Positions 23,873 through 33,078 of a DNA stretch of 64,000 nucleotides are shown here, in pieces (the stretch's first letter is position 1; every line of letters starts with the position of its first letter). Below the pieces are notes generated by a model. That model did no database searches. It saw nothing but the letters and a program-made list of their open reading frames with translations, and was not told where the DNA came from. The DNA is from UBA3951 sp050952125 (GTDB lineage Bacteria; Bacillota; Sulfobacillia; Fermentithermobacillales; Fermentithermobacillaceae): positions 248,001-312,000 of the forward strand of contig JBMNKK010000001.1 of assembly GCA_050952125.1 (NCBI GenBank). Reading direction: 5' to 3'. Position numbers and translations under genes: made by a program.

Positions 23873-26761
23873 TTGGCAAAGACGTATCGAGTCAGGAGAA
23901 CAAGCGGCAGCCGAACCGGGGGAGCCGGCCGCAACGGGAACGGCAACGGCGGTAACGGCAGCTCAGGCAGTTCCGGGAGGGCAACTAAAGGCCGCAGCCG
24001 GAAGAACGCCGCTAAAGCGGTCAGGCGCTGGCCTTGGGCAGTACTCCTCGTAATCGGGATGCTCCTCATCATAGCGATAGGTATGTCCGGGTACAGCCCT
24101 GAAGGCGGCAGCTTGGTGACGACGATATCAGCAACCATTGCCCGGTTCGTGTCGTCGATTGCTGGCGCACTGTCCATGTTCTTCTGTTTTCTCATAATCC
24201 TTAACTCAGTAGTCAAGCTGGCCAGGCCCGGCGAACCCCTCTTCAGGTTTGTATGGGGACTCTGGGTTCTGCTGGTGTTCACATGCGGTATCTACCACAG
24301 GCTCCGGGTTCCTTGGGAATACGTGTTCGAAGTCGCCAGGATGGGCGGAGGAGGCGGGTATGTGGGCGCCTCCGTCTGGTGGTTCCTTAGGATCGCCACG
24401 GGTAGATACATCTCTCTGCCCATGATGGTTCTCGGAGTCACGGTGGGGCTCAGCCTCTTGCTCAACAAGTCGCCCTGGACTCCGTTCACCCTCATCTGGA
24501 TGGTGTTCATGACCGGCTGGCAATGGTTTAAGGGGCTGGTCAGCCAATTCTTCGCAGAGCGCGGACCCGACCCGGATGAAATTTGGGTGGACGAGGAAGA
24601 GCATGGCGATAAAGATCCGGATGACGAGGACATCAGCCTCAGAGACCTGGTGGATGCAGATGGAGTGCCCCGCAAGGGTTCGTTTTCGTCAGCCGTGGCC
24701 GAACTTCAGGCCAGGCTGGGTGGGGACAGCGGTGGCGACACTGCGCCCAACGTAACAGGAGCCGGCGGGTCACCGGTGAGCGCGGCAGGAGATCCGGGAG
24801 CGGGACTTCCGGCCACAGGTTCAGCCCGTACGCCGCAGCCGGCGAGCTCCGACACTTACGCCGACGAATTCAGCGCTTCGGTAGTGCAACAACCTCTCGG
24901 AGAGGAAGCCTTCTACGAGATACCCCCTCTGGATATACTCCAGAAATCCGACCCGGGAAGAAGGCCCAAATCCTCGCAGAACTTCGAGGGCCTCGGGCGC
25001 GTGATTGAGAGAACGCTCATGTCTTTCGGCATCGCGGCCAAAGTGGTCGGTATTGAGCAGGGCCCTGCCGTCACGAGATTTGAGCTACAGCCCGGCCCCG
25101 GAGTCAAAGTCGCCAGTATAGTAAATCTTTCGCAAGACCTTGCCCTCGCTCTGGCCGCTCAGGATGTCAGAATCGAAGCGCCCATCCCGGGAAAGTCAGC
25201 CATCGGCATCGAGGTGCCAAACAAAGAAGTATCGCTGGTCCACTTGAGAGACGTCCTGGAAACCCGGGAGTTCAGGAACTCGAAGTCGCCGCTCACCATC
25301 GCTTTGGGCAAAGACATCTCGGGCCGCCCGGTCGTGACCAATCTTGACCACTGCCTGCACCTGCTGATAGCCGGCGCGACCGGAGCCGGCAAGAGCGTGT
25401 GCATCAACTCGATAATCGCGAGCCTGCTGTTTAAATCAAGGCCGGACCAGGTAAAACTCGTGCTGATTGACCCCAAGAGGGTCGAGCTTTCGGTGTGGTC
25501 CAAGGTCCCCCATCTCATCGCCCCGGTGGTGTCTGACCCCAAGAAAGCCGCGGGTGCGCTTCGCTGGGCGATTAAGGAGATGGAGGCGAGGTACGAGAAG
25601 TTCACGAAAGTCGGAACGCGGGATATCGACCGGTATAACCAGATCGCCACGCCGCCCGACAGCATGAAACCTGCCATGCCGTACATCGTCATCATCATCG
25701 ATGAGTTGTCAGACCTAATGATGGTTGCCCCCGCCGAGGTCGAGGACGCCATCTTCCGGTTGGCGCAGATGGCCCGGGCATCAGGCATTTACCTGGTTGT
25801 GGCAACCCAGAGGCCGTCTGTCGACGTCATCACCGGAACCATCAAAGCCAACATCCCGTCGAGGATCGCGTTCGCGGTCGCCTCGCAGATTGACTCCCGC
25901 ACCATCCTCGATATGGCGGGAGCCGAAAAGCTGCTCGGCCGAGGAGATATGCTGTTCTACCCGGTAGGCGCATCAAAGCCCCTGCGCAACCAGGGATGCT
26001 ACATCTCGGAACGGGAAATCGACGAGCTGGTGTCCTTCGTTTCGGCCCAGGCCAAGCCCCAGTTTGCACCGGGTGTCCTTCAAGTGCCTGAGACTCTGGA
26101 AAAGGAATCGGAGATATCCGATGACCCGTTTTTCCCGCAGGCTCTCAGGATTGTTGTCGAAGCCAAGCAAGCGTCGGTATCTCTGCTCCAGCGTAAGCTG
26201 CCGATAGGCTACAGCAGGGCCGCACGATTGATAGACGCCATGGAAGGCAAGGGATACGTTGGCCCTTACGAAGGGTCGAAGCCCAGGGAAGTGCGCTTAT
26301 CCATGGCCGAGTACCTAAGGATGTTTGAAAGCGGCGAATCGGGCAGTCAAGCAGCAGCTACCGCAAGCTCGCCGCAAGCTGGAACGCCTCCGCCATCGGA
26401 CACTACCACTGTGCTTTCGACGTCGGCGCCGGCGGCGCAAAGCGATACCTCCAGAGGTATAATGAGATCGGACGCAGTGCAGCCCGGTGAGATTTCTCAG
26501 CAAGAAAGCAGCTGGTCATATCTTGAAACCGGAGCACTGCCTGCAGAAGGAACCGGCTCGCGCTCCCAGGAGATGCCCGCCGGCCACCCTCAAGACAGGC
26601 CTTTCGCCAAGAGGCCATCGTTCATAGACGAGCTGAGGGCCAGAGGAAACGAGCGTCCCTTCTCCAGAAACGCGTTTGACCGGGAGGGGCGCGCGAGGGA
26701 CCGCGAAATCAAGCGGGAAAGGGCAGAAGAAGCCAGGAGGAATCCGTATGAACGCTACTAA
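23873..26761 (+). CDS. ftsK: FtsK/SpoIIIE family DNA translocase
   Basis: 962-residue DNA pump for chromosome segregation at the septum. A basic, Gly-rich N-terminus precedes about four membrane helices (from WPWAVLLVIGMLLIIAIG at about residue 46 to residue 220). An acidic and Pro/Ser-rich linker runs to about 350. The motor domain has Walker A GATGAGKS at about residue 502 and Walker B IIIDELSDLMM near 605. A winged-helix gamma domain (ALRIVVEAKQASVSLLQRKL, about 760-820) reads DNA polarity. An unusual 130-residue low-complexity, charged tail follows the gamma domain, where most FtsK proteins end. The start is TTG at 23873 with GGAGGT upstream. Confidence 0.95.
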   Translation: MAKTYRVRRTSGSRTGGAGRNGNGNGGNGSSGSSGRATKGRSRKNAAKAVRRWPWAVLLVIGMLLIIAIGMSGYSPEGGSLVTTISATIARFVSSIAGALSMFFCFLIILNSVVKLARPGEPLFRFVWGLWVLLVFTCGIYHRLRVPWEYVFEVARMGGGGGYVGASVWWFLRIATGRYISLPMMVLGVTVGLSLLLNKSPWTPFTLIWMVFMTGWQWFKGLVSQFFAERGPDPDEIWVDEEEHGDKDPDDEDISLRDLVDADGVPRKGSFSSAVAELQARLGGDSGGDTAPNVTGAGGSPVSAAGDPGAGLPATGSARTPQPASSDTYADEFSASVVQQPLGEEAFYEIPPLDILQKSDPGRRPKSSQNFEGLGRVIERTLMSFGIAAKVVGIEQGPAVTRFELQPGPGVKVASIVNLSQDLALALAAQDVRIEAPIPGKSAIGIEVPNKEVSLVHLRDVLETREFRNSKSPLTIALGKDISGRPVVTNLDHCLHLLIAGATGAGKSVCINSIIASLLFKSRPDQVKLVLIDPKRVELSVWSKVPHLIAPVVSDPKKAAGALRWAIKEMEARYEKFTKVGTRDIDRYNQIATPPDSMKPAMPYIVIIIDELSDLMMVAPAEVEDAIFRLAQMARASGIYLVVATQRPSVDVITGTIKANIPSRIAFAVASQIDSRTILDMAGAEKLLGRGDMLFYPVGASKPLRNQGCYISEREIDELVSFVSAQAKPQFAPGVLQVPETLEKESEISDDPFFPQALRIVVEAKQASVSLLQRKLPIGYSRAARLIDAMEGKGYVGPYEGSKPREVRLSMAEYLRMFESGESGSQAAATASSPQAGTPPPSDTTTVLSTSAPAAQSDTSRGIMRSDAVQPGEISQQESSWSYLETGALPAEGTGSRSQEMPAGHPQDRPFAKRPSFIDELRARGNERPFSRNAFDREGRARDREIKRERAEEARRNPYERY

Positions 26762-28655
26762 CCCCAGTCTCTTGCAGAAAGTCGTTATCGTTGACGCAAC
26801 CATCTGCGGAGTATCCTCCTACAAGGTACCTGAAGAAACAAGTCGTGAGTTCCTGGGAGGCTCTTACCTCGGCACTCACCTGTGGCTTGAGTCGTCCCGC
26901 TTGGAAGTCGACCCGCTGTCTGCAGCCAACGCACTGGTCGTGGCGCCGGGGCTTTTGACAGGCTTCCCTATCATCGCGGCCAACCGGACCTCCTTTGTCA
27001 GCAAGTCCCCTCAGACCGGGCTCTTGAGCGAGTCCACCGTCGGAGGGTTTTTCGGCCCGAAGTTCCGTGCCACCGGAAACGACGCTCTGGTCATCCGCGG
27101 CGCCTTCGAGAAACCGTCCTACATTGTGCTGGACGGCGATTCCGGCGAGGCGGAAATCCACGAGGCAGGCGTTCTGTGGGGCAAGGATGTGTACGAGACA
27201 TACGAGATTTTGAAGGAGCGCCACGGCGATGACATAGACGCCGCGGTCATCGGCCCGGCCGGCGAGAACGGAGTCCTGTTCGCTGGTGTCATCACCGGCG
27301 GCGTGGATTCCAGGGCGGCCGGAAGAACAGGGATGGGCGCCGTGATGGGCTCCAAGAATCTGAAGGCCATAGTAGTCAGGGGCGGGAAGAACCCGAGGCC
27401 TGCCGACCCTAAGGGGCTAGCGGCATCAATGCGCGACTTCGCGGCGAGAGTCAGGGAGAGAGCCGTGCCCTGGGGGCAGTACGGCACCGCCGGGGGCATC
27501 ATCTCATCTGAAGCAACCGGTGACCTTCCCATCGAGAACTGGAGAGGCGGAAGCTTCCCGGCGGCCGCCACGATAACCGGGCAGGCCATGTGGGAGAAAG
27601 GCATGGTCATCGGGCATTACAGCTGCTGGGGATGCCCCATTCACTGCGGCAAAGATGTGCGCCTGGACGTCGGAGACCGGGCCGGCCAGATATCCCACGG
27701 ACCCGAGTATGAGACATTGGGCGCCTTTGGCTCGCTCTGCCTTTGCGAAGACCCGAGCTATATATCTGCGGCAAACGACCTGGCCAACAGATTGGGCATG
27801 GACACTATCACGGCGGGAAACGTCATCGCCTTCGCCATGGAAGCATATGAGCGCGGCATCATCGACGAAGAGACTGCGGGGCGGCCGCTGAAGTGGGGCG
27901 ACGGCGAAGCAATCCTTTACCTCATAGACGAGATTGCCCACCAAAGGGGCTTGGGCGCCATTTTGGCCAAGGGCGTGAAGCTCGCGGCGAAAGACTTAGG
28001 ACCTCTTGCCGAGGAATTTGCGGTGCACGTTAAGGGTCTAGAGGTACCGCTCCATGACCCTCGCGCGTACACCAGCATGGCCGCGAACTACGCCACGGGC
28101 AACCGGGGAGCGTGCCACCTTGAGGGAATGACCTACTACATTGAGACAGGCAACTACAAGAAGGAGAACCTGAACCTCGATGTCGATCCGGCGAACTTAA
28201 GCAGCAGAGACAAGGCTGTTATTACGGCCAGAATGCAGGACTTCATGGTTACGTTCAACGCCTTGGGCATCTGCAAGTTCGTCCTGCGGGCTCAGGTTAC
28301 CCCGGAGGAGATGGCGACCTGGATCAACTGCTGTTTCGGCTGGTCGATGAGTGTCCAAGACCTTCTGGACTGCGGCGAAAGAGCTTTCAACCTACGCCGG
28401 CTCTGCAACGTTGCTCTCGGCGTTACGCGCAAGGACGACACACTCTCCCCCAGGCTCCTGTCGGAGCCGCGCCCGTCTGGGAGGGCAAAGGGTGTGCTCC
28501 CTTTCCTCGGGGAGATGCTGAACGAGTACTACGACGTTCGAGGATGGGATCACGAAGGTCTGCCGACCCTTCAGGCGCTCGAGCGCCTGCACTTAAGCGA
28601 ATATCCCGAGAGACTCGGCATAAAGAAGAGAGTGCTGAGCTGCGGGGTGAGCTAA
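26748..28655 (+). CDS. aor: Aldehyde:ferredoxin oxidoreductase family protein (tungsten)
   Basis: 635-residue AOR-family enzyme, expected to hold a tungsto-bis-pterin and a [4Fe-4S] cluster and to oxidise aldehydes with ferredoxin. Cluster ligands are C293, C296 and C300 (CWGCPIHC) and the distant C509 (GICKF). The pterin-binding block near the N-terminus is NRTSFVSKSPQTGLLSESTV. The start at 26748 has AGGAGGAA upstream and overlaps the ftsK end by 14 bp, an odd partner. In peptide fermenters AOR removes aldehydes from 2-keto acid metabolism. A MoaD-like gene follows immediately. Confidence 0.95.
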   Translation: MNATNPSLLQKVVIVDATICGVSSYKVPEETSREFLGGSYLGTHLWLESSRLEVDPLSAANALVVAPGLLTGFPIIAANRTSFVSKSPQTGLLSESTVGGFFGPKFRATGNDALVIRGAFEKPSYIVLDGDSGEAEIHEAGVLWGKDVYETYEILKERHGDDIDAAVIGPAGENGVLFAGVITGGVDSRAAGRTGMGAVMGSKNLKAIVVRGGKNPRPADPKGLAASMRDFAARVRERAVPWGQYGTAGGIISSEATGDLPIENWRGGSFPAAATITGQAMWEKGMVIGHYSCWGCPIHCGKDVRLDVGDRAGQISHGPEYETLGAFGSLCLCEDPSYISAANDLANRLGMDTITAGNVIAFAMEAYERGIIDEETAGRPLKWGDGEAILYLIDEIAHQRGLGAILAKGVKLAAKDLGPLAEEFAVHVKGLEVPLHDPRAYTSMAANYATGNRGACHLEGMTYYIETGNYKKENLNLDVDPANLSSRDKAVITARMQDFMVTFNALGICKFVLRAQVTPEEMATWINCCFGWSMSVQDLLDCGERAFNLRRLCNVALGVTRKDDTLSPRLLSEPRPSGRAKGVLPFLGEMLNEYYDVRGWDHEGLPTLQALERLHLSEYPERLGIKKRVLSCGVS

Positions 28656-28659
28656 CCCG

Positions 28660-28905
28660 ATGCCCGTCAGCGTCGAGGTATTGGGCCATCTAATATTCTA
28701 CCTGCCCCCGGAGTCGAGAAAGGGTGCTGCCGCCAAGTCTTCGGTACCGCCGGGGACACGCCTGGGCAATCTGGCGGATATACTGGGCATCCCACCTGCA
28801 GACATCCAGTCGTTTGTAGTCAACGGAGAGACCGTGTTCGATCCGTCATACGTTCTCGCAAGCGGCGATACCGTAGTTATCCTGCCTGTCATTTCGGGAG
28901 GATAA
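28660..28905 (+). CDS. MoaD/ThiS-family sulfur carrier protein
   Basis: 81-residue ubiquitin-like protein ending in the diagnostic diglycine (VVILPVISGG). The beta-grasp core is SVEVLGHLIFYLPPESRK and SYVLASGDTVVIL. Thiocarboxylated at the last Gly, it donates sulfur to the pterin dithiolene of Mo/W enzymes. It lies four bases after the AOR stop, a common pairing, and probably serves cofactor assembly of that AOR. A short GGGGTGAG lies upstream of the ATG. Confidence 0.93.
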   Translation: MPVSVEVLGHLIFYLPPESRKGAAAKSSVPPGTRLGNLADILGIPPADIQSFVVNGETVFDPSYVLASGDTVVILPVISGG

Positions 28906-28920
28906 CGCCGGGCACGGATT

Positions 28921-30234
28921 TTACCTCATCGCGTCCACAAACGCGCCGGGGCTCACCAAGTCTCCCCAAAGCCCTATCTGCCAAAGCGGCGTTGCCGTGG
29001 AACGGATGGCGTCATAGATCTCCTCAGCCGTCGCCGAGGGATTCACCTGTAAGCCCAGGGCCATCATCCCGGCCAGGTAAGGCGTCGCCCAGCTGAGTCC
29101 GCCCGCACCGTAGTACGTGTATGAAGTGGGTGATGAGTTGTTCGCCACCGTAACGAAGTCTGCCGGCACCGCGACCATCCCGCTCACTCCCGCGGTCATC
29201 GACCAGAGGTAAGTGTCATAGGTAACCGTTTCGTCCTGCTTGGCAATCTCCATCATGTAGATGAACGTGGTGATCGCGTCCGCCTGCAGCCAATCGAGTT
29301 CAGGATCCGAGGTGAGCATCTTCTTCAGCTCTTCCCTGGCCGCCTCGAAGGTAGTAGCGCCGGAGCTTTCGAGTTTCCCGGCTATCTGCTGCTTAGCCAA
29401 AGTCCAGCTCCACATCTGATAGCTGGCCGGATCATCCCTGTCCTTTCCCGGAAGGGCTCCCGCGCCGGTGAAACTCAGCCCGGGCATGCCGGGGTAGACA
29501 ACAATAATGCCCTGTTCCTCGGCTTTCTTAATCGCACTGGCCCACGCAGAGGCTCCCGGTCCTTGCGGGTCGATTCCGTGAGACACCGAGACCACGCGGA
29601 TCTTCCCATCCTCCGGCAAGCCCGCTTGAATCTCCAAAAGCATGTCCATGGCCTCGGCATACCGCGTATATGGCTCGCCGTCATCGGGGACCGCGAAGTA
29701 ATAGAGTTTCGAACCGGGGGCGACTCCGTAGGTGCCGCTCAGAATCGACGCGCACGCGGCGCCGTGAAAGTGCGTCCGGCTCATCTTCTCGTCGCCCGGC
29801 TTCACCTCGATATACTCGATGTTATCCGCGTAAGCCTCGTGGTCTTTTAGGATCGGCTTGTCGATCACGGCCACCGAGACTCCCTCGCCGGTAATACCCG
29901 ACTCGTGCAGCGCCTTCAGGCCGAGCCCAAGGTTCTTCCCCATCTCGAGCATTTCCTCGGGAGAAAAGCCTTGAGGCATCTTCTCCGCGGGAGGCCACTT
30001 TGTTGCGGAATCGTATGTGAACGTGAGATAGTCATCACCGGCGCCGGAGAGATCCAACTCGGTGAGGTCCATCCCCGAAAAGTCAGCATATCGGTAGGAC
30101 TTAATATTAGGGTCGGGCACGTCCTCGAACGGATCGGTAGACGCAGGCCTGCGAGGGATGATGAATAGCAGCACACCGCCTATCGTACCCATCAGCATTA
30201 TCGCGACCAAGACTACAGTAACGGCTTTCTTCAA
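28921..30234 (-). CDS. Divergent subtilisin-like (S8) serine peptidase, membrane-anchored
   Basis: 437 residues from a TTG at 30234 with GGGAGAGG upstream. An N-terminal membrane segment (VTVVLVAIMLMGTIGGVLLFIIP) exports or anchors it, so it acts outside the membrane. Catalytic residues can be placed: Asp125 in VAVIDKPI, His157 in FHGAACASIL and Ser381 in LSWATPYLAG, which lines up with the usual GTSMAAPHVAG. The position of the oxyanion-hole Asn (normally AAGN) reads YPGM, so that residue seems to be lost. The protein may have altered or weak activity. It is convergent with the MoaD gene and divergent from tldD. Confidence 0.82.
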   Translation of the reverse strand: MKKAVTVVLVAIMLMGTIGGVLLFIIPRRPASTDPFEDVPDPNIKSYRYADFSGMDLTELDLSGAGDDYLTFTYDSATKWPPAEKMPQGFSPEEMLEMGKNLGLGLKALHESGITGEGVSVAVIDKPILKDHEAYADNIEYIEVKPGDEKMSRTHFHGAACASILSGTYGVAPGSKLYYFAVPDDGEPYTRYAEAMDMLLEIQAGLPEDGKIRVVSVSHGIDPQGPGASAWASAIKKAEEQGIIVVYPGMPGLSFTGAGALPGKDRDDPASYQMWSWTLAKQQIAGKLESSGATTFEAAREELKKMLTSDPELDWLQADAITTFIYMMEIAKQDETVTYDTYLWSMTAGVSGMVAVPADFVTVANNSSPTSYTYYGAGGLSWATPYLAGMMALGLQVNPSATAEEIYDAIRSTATPLWQIGLWGDLVSPGAFVDAMR

Positions 30235-30400
30235 GGCAACCCTCTCCCAGCATAGGTCAAATCCCACACGTGGTAAGTATAGCATCTGAATGTTACGGTT
30301 TCTTAAAGACAAGTGGTTGTTCTTAAGGCCGCTTCAGATCAAAGTAGGTAAGTCTCTCACTTCCGTAGAAAGACCTTCGGACGAGAGGAGGAAACGCGAC

Positions 30401-31789
30401 TTGCAGAAAACCATGAAAGACCTAATGAGGCGGGCGCTCAAGAGGTCAACGGCTGAGTACTGCGAGATCAGGATTGAAGAGACCGAGCAAGTCTACATAG
30501 GCTTCAGGGGCAAAGACATAGACCAGGTCTCAGAGACCGTGTCCGCAGGGGGCAACGTCCGAGCCCTAGTCAACGGCGGGTGGGGATTCGCGTCGTTCAA
30601 CAAACTCGACAACCTTGAGCGCAAAGTAGAGGAAGCCTGCGCGCAAGCGAGGATCTTGGGAGACCTGCTCAAGAAAGATATCCGCCTATATCCCGTCGAC
30701 CCTGTTGAGGACGAGGTTCACGGGTTGTTCAAGGCAGCGGCGTTCGCGGTGCCGTTGAAAGAGAAAGTGAGTCTACTTGAAAAGTACAACAACCTGGCCC
30801 TTTCTCAAGATGAAATCACGTCGAGCACGGTGCGGTACTTTGACCGGCACACTCACCTCCACTTCGCGAACTCGGAAGGGACATACATCTACCAAGAAAA
30901 GATGGACCTGGGCGGAATGGTAACCGCGGTCGCCACCAAAGGGAGCCTCACGACTCAGGAGAGCGCGAGGTTCGGGTCCAACTCTGATTTCGGCGTTGCC
31001 CTGGGACTGGAAGAAAAGATCCTGGAGGCCGCCAAAGCGGCGAAAGGGATGCTCTACGCGCCCGTGGTAAAAGCGGGCGAGTATACGGTGATTCTTTCTC
31101 CCGAGATGGCAGGCCTTTTCGTGCACGAAGCCTTCGGACACCTGTCTGAAGCCGACTCCCTGGATGAGGACGAGCGCATGAAAGAGCGGCTGAAGATCGG
31201 AACCAAGTACGGCCCGGAAGACCTGCACATATTCGATAGCGGCATTGAAGGCGGAAACCGGGGCGAGTCCAAGTACGACGACGAGGGCGTCCCCATGCAG
31301 AAGACTTACCTAGTTAAGTCCGGCGCGGTAGTAGGCCACCTCCACTGCAGGGAAAGCGCCATGAAAATGGGAGAAAAGCCGACCGGCAACGCCAGGGCGA
31401 TCACCTACAGGTTCCCCCCTATCGTGCGGATGCGGACCACCTGCATCGAGCAGGGCAAACACTCTCTAGAAGACATGCTGAAGGGTGTTCGCCTGGGAGT
31501 GTACGTAGACGGAGGTTACGGTGGCGAGACCAACGGCGAGATGTTCACGTTCACGGCGTCAAGGTGCAACATGATACGGAACGGATCCATTGCCGAACCC
31601 GTCCGGGATGTCACCCTGACCGGCAACGTCTTCACAACTCTGCAGAGCATCGACATGATTGGAAACGACTTCACGATCCTGAACTCGGCAGGCGGATGCG
31701 GAAAAGGCAGCCAGAGCCCTCTCCCGACTGCCGACGGATCGCCGCATATACGCATTCAAAAGGTTGTTATCGGAGGTGAGGGAGAATGA
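30401..31789 (+). CDS. tldD: TldD family metallopeptidase subunit
   Basis: 462 residues from a TTG at 30401, chosen because AGGAGG lies about eight bases upstream; the frame is open further but lacks a better start. The zinc motif HEAFGH is at residues 242-247, the hallmark of TldD. TldD and TldE form a heterodimer that cleaves small unfolded peptides, known from microcin maturation and CcdA antitoxin breakdown. The C-terminal part ends KVVIGGEGE. It overlaps tldE (ATGATG junction). Confidence 0.93.
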   Translation: MQKTMKDLMRRALKRSTAEYCEIRIEETEQVYIGFRGKDIDQVSETVSAGGNVRALVNGGWGFASFNKLDNLERKVEEACAQARILGDLLKKDIRLYPVDPVEDEVHGLFKAAAFAVPLKEKVSLLEKYNNLALSQDEITSSTVRYFDRHTHLHFANSEGTYIYQEKMDLGGMVTAVATKGSLTTQESARFGSNSDFGVALGLEEKILEAAKAAKGMLYAPVVKAGEYTVILSPEMAGLFVHEAFGHLSEADSLDEDERMKERLKIGTKYGPEDLHIFDSGIEGGNRGESKYDDEGVPMQKTYLVKSGAVVGHLHCRESAMKMGEKPTGNARAITYRFPPIVRMRTTCIEQGKHSLEDMLKGVRLGVYVDGGYGGETNGEMFTFTASRCNMIRNGSIAEPVRDVTLTGNVFTTLQSIDMIGNDFTILNSAGGCGKGSQSPLPTADGSPHIRIQKVVIGGEGE

Positions 31790-33078
31790 TGCAAAGAGCC
31801 CTTGAAGAAGCGCGAAAGGCCGGTGCAGACGCGACACTGTCGCTGGACGAATCCCGGAACGTCGAGCTGAATTACGAGTTCAACAGGCTAAAAAGCATCC
31901 AGAACACGGAAAGCCTCTCATACGCGGCGCAAGCGATAAAAGGCGGCCACCTGGGAGTAGCGAGGTCGACGAAAGCAGAGGGCGGCGCGGACGTCATGAA
32001 CAAGGCGATCCGCCTAACAGAGTACGGGGCGCCGGTCGCATATGCTTTCCCTGAACCTCTCCCGGCATCAAAGCCCTCCGTATACTCTGAAAAACTCGCG
32101 GGCCTCAGCTTGGAGCAGATGATTGAGGCAGGTCGAGACATTACCGAGTTCCTAAAGGCCCTTCACCCCGACGTGAACGGGTGCCTCAGGTTCACCAAAT
32201 CGGTGCAGAGGAGTTCCATCGCCAATACCAATGGGCTCTGTGCCTCCTGGGAACGGACAGTGCTCAACGTGCTTACCTACGTCACTCTCGCGGAAGGCCA
32301 GAACCTGGTGGATATCTATGACTTCCACTCGTCTACGGACTTTGACTGGGATATCGAGAAGACTAAAGAGGAAATCGGCGCCAAGTTCGAGTTGGCAAGG
32401 AAGATCGTGCCCATCGAGACGGGTATCTACGACGTGCTCTTCACCCCGAGGGGCTTCGGCGACCTGATCTCTCCTATTCTGGCGTGCCTGGACGGTAAAG
32501 CGGTCGCCCGCAAAGTGAGTCCGTTCGCCGGCCGCCTTGGCGACCAGGCCTTTTCACCCAAACTCACAATAGTGGAAGACGGCTCTATGGATGGCGGCGT
32601 AGGCAGCCGCATGTACGACGGCCAAGGAGTAGCGTGCCGGCGCACCTCCCTCATCGACAAAGGGGTGATCGGTGAGTATCTCCTTGACCTGGATTCGGCA
32701 CAGAAACTCGGCCGAGAGCCCATCGGGACCGGCGGAATTGGGGGAATCGAGCCCAACAACCTGCTTGTTGAAGCCGGAGATACCTCCAAAGATGACCTTC
32801 TTGCCGGGATCAAGCGCGGCATTATCATCGACGCCACAATGGGCGCTTGGGCAGGTAACCCGTACTCAGGCCAGGTCAGCGGGAACATATCCATGGGCTT
32901 CCTCGTGGTCGACGGCAAGCCTGTCGGACGAGTCAGAGACTGCATGTTCTCGGCTAACGCGTTCACGCACCTTAAGGATCACCTGGCGGCTCTGAGTCGC
33001 GAAACAAAGAGCATGTGGGGGATTAGCCTCCCCTATGCGCTGGTCAGGAATGTGTCAGTGACCGCGAAGACGAAATAG
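31786..33078 (+). CDS. tldE: TldE/PmbA family protease partner subunit
   Basis: 430 residues and no HEXXXH motif, as expected for the non-catalytic TldE/PmbA half. Conserved features include LNVLTYVTLAEGQN, DGSMDGGVGSRMYDGQGVACRR and the glycine-rich GTGGIGGIEPNN. The start overlaps the tldD stop, so the two are made in equal amounts. Its 3' end overlaps the convergent MFS gene by 35 bp. Confidence 0.93.
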   Translation: MMQRALEEARKAGADATLSLDESRNVELNYEFNRLKSIQNTESLSYAAQAIKGGHLGVARSTKAEGGADVMNKAIRLTEYGAPVAYAFPEPLPASKPSVYSEKLAGLSLEQMIEAGRDITEFLKALHPDVNGCLRFTKSVQRSSIANTNGLCASWERTVLNVLTYVTLAEGQNLVDIYDFHSSTDFDWDIEKTKEEIGAKFELARKIVPIETGIYDVLFTPRGFGDLISPILACLDGKAVARKVSPFAGRLGDQAFSPKLTIVEDGSMDGGVGSRMYDGQGVACRRTSLIDKGVIGEYLLDLDSAQKLGREPIGTGGIGGIEPNNLLVEAGDTSKDDLLAGIKRGIIIDATMGAWAGNPYSGQVSGNISMGFLVVDGKPVGRVRDCMFSANAFTHLKDHLAALSRETKSMWGISLPYALVRNVSVTAKTK

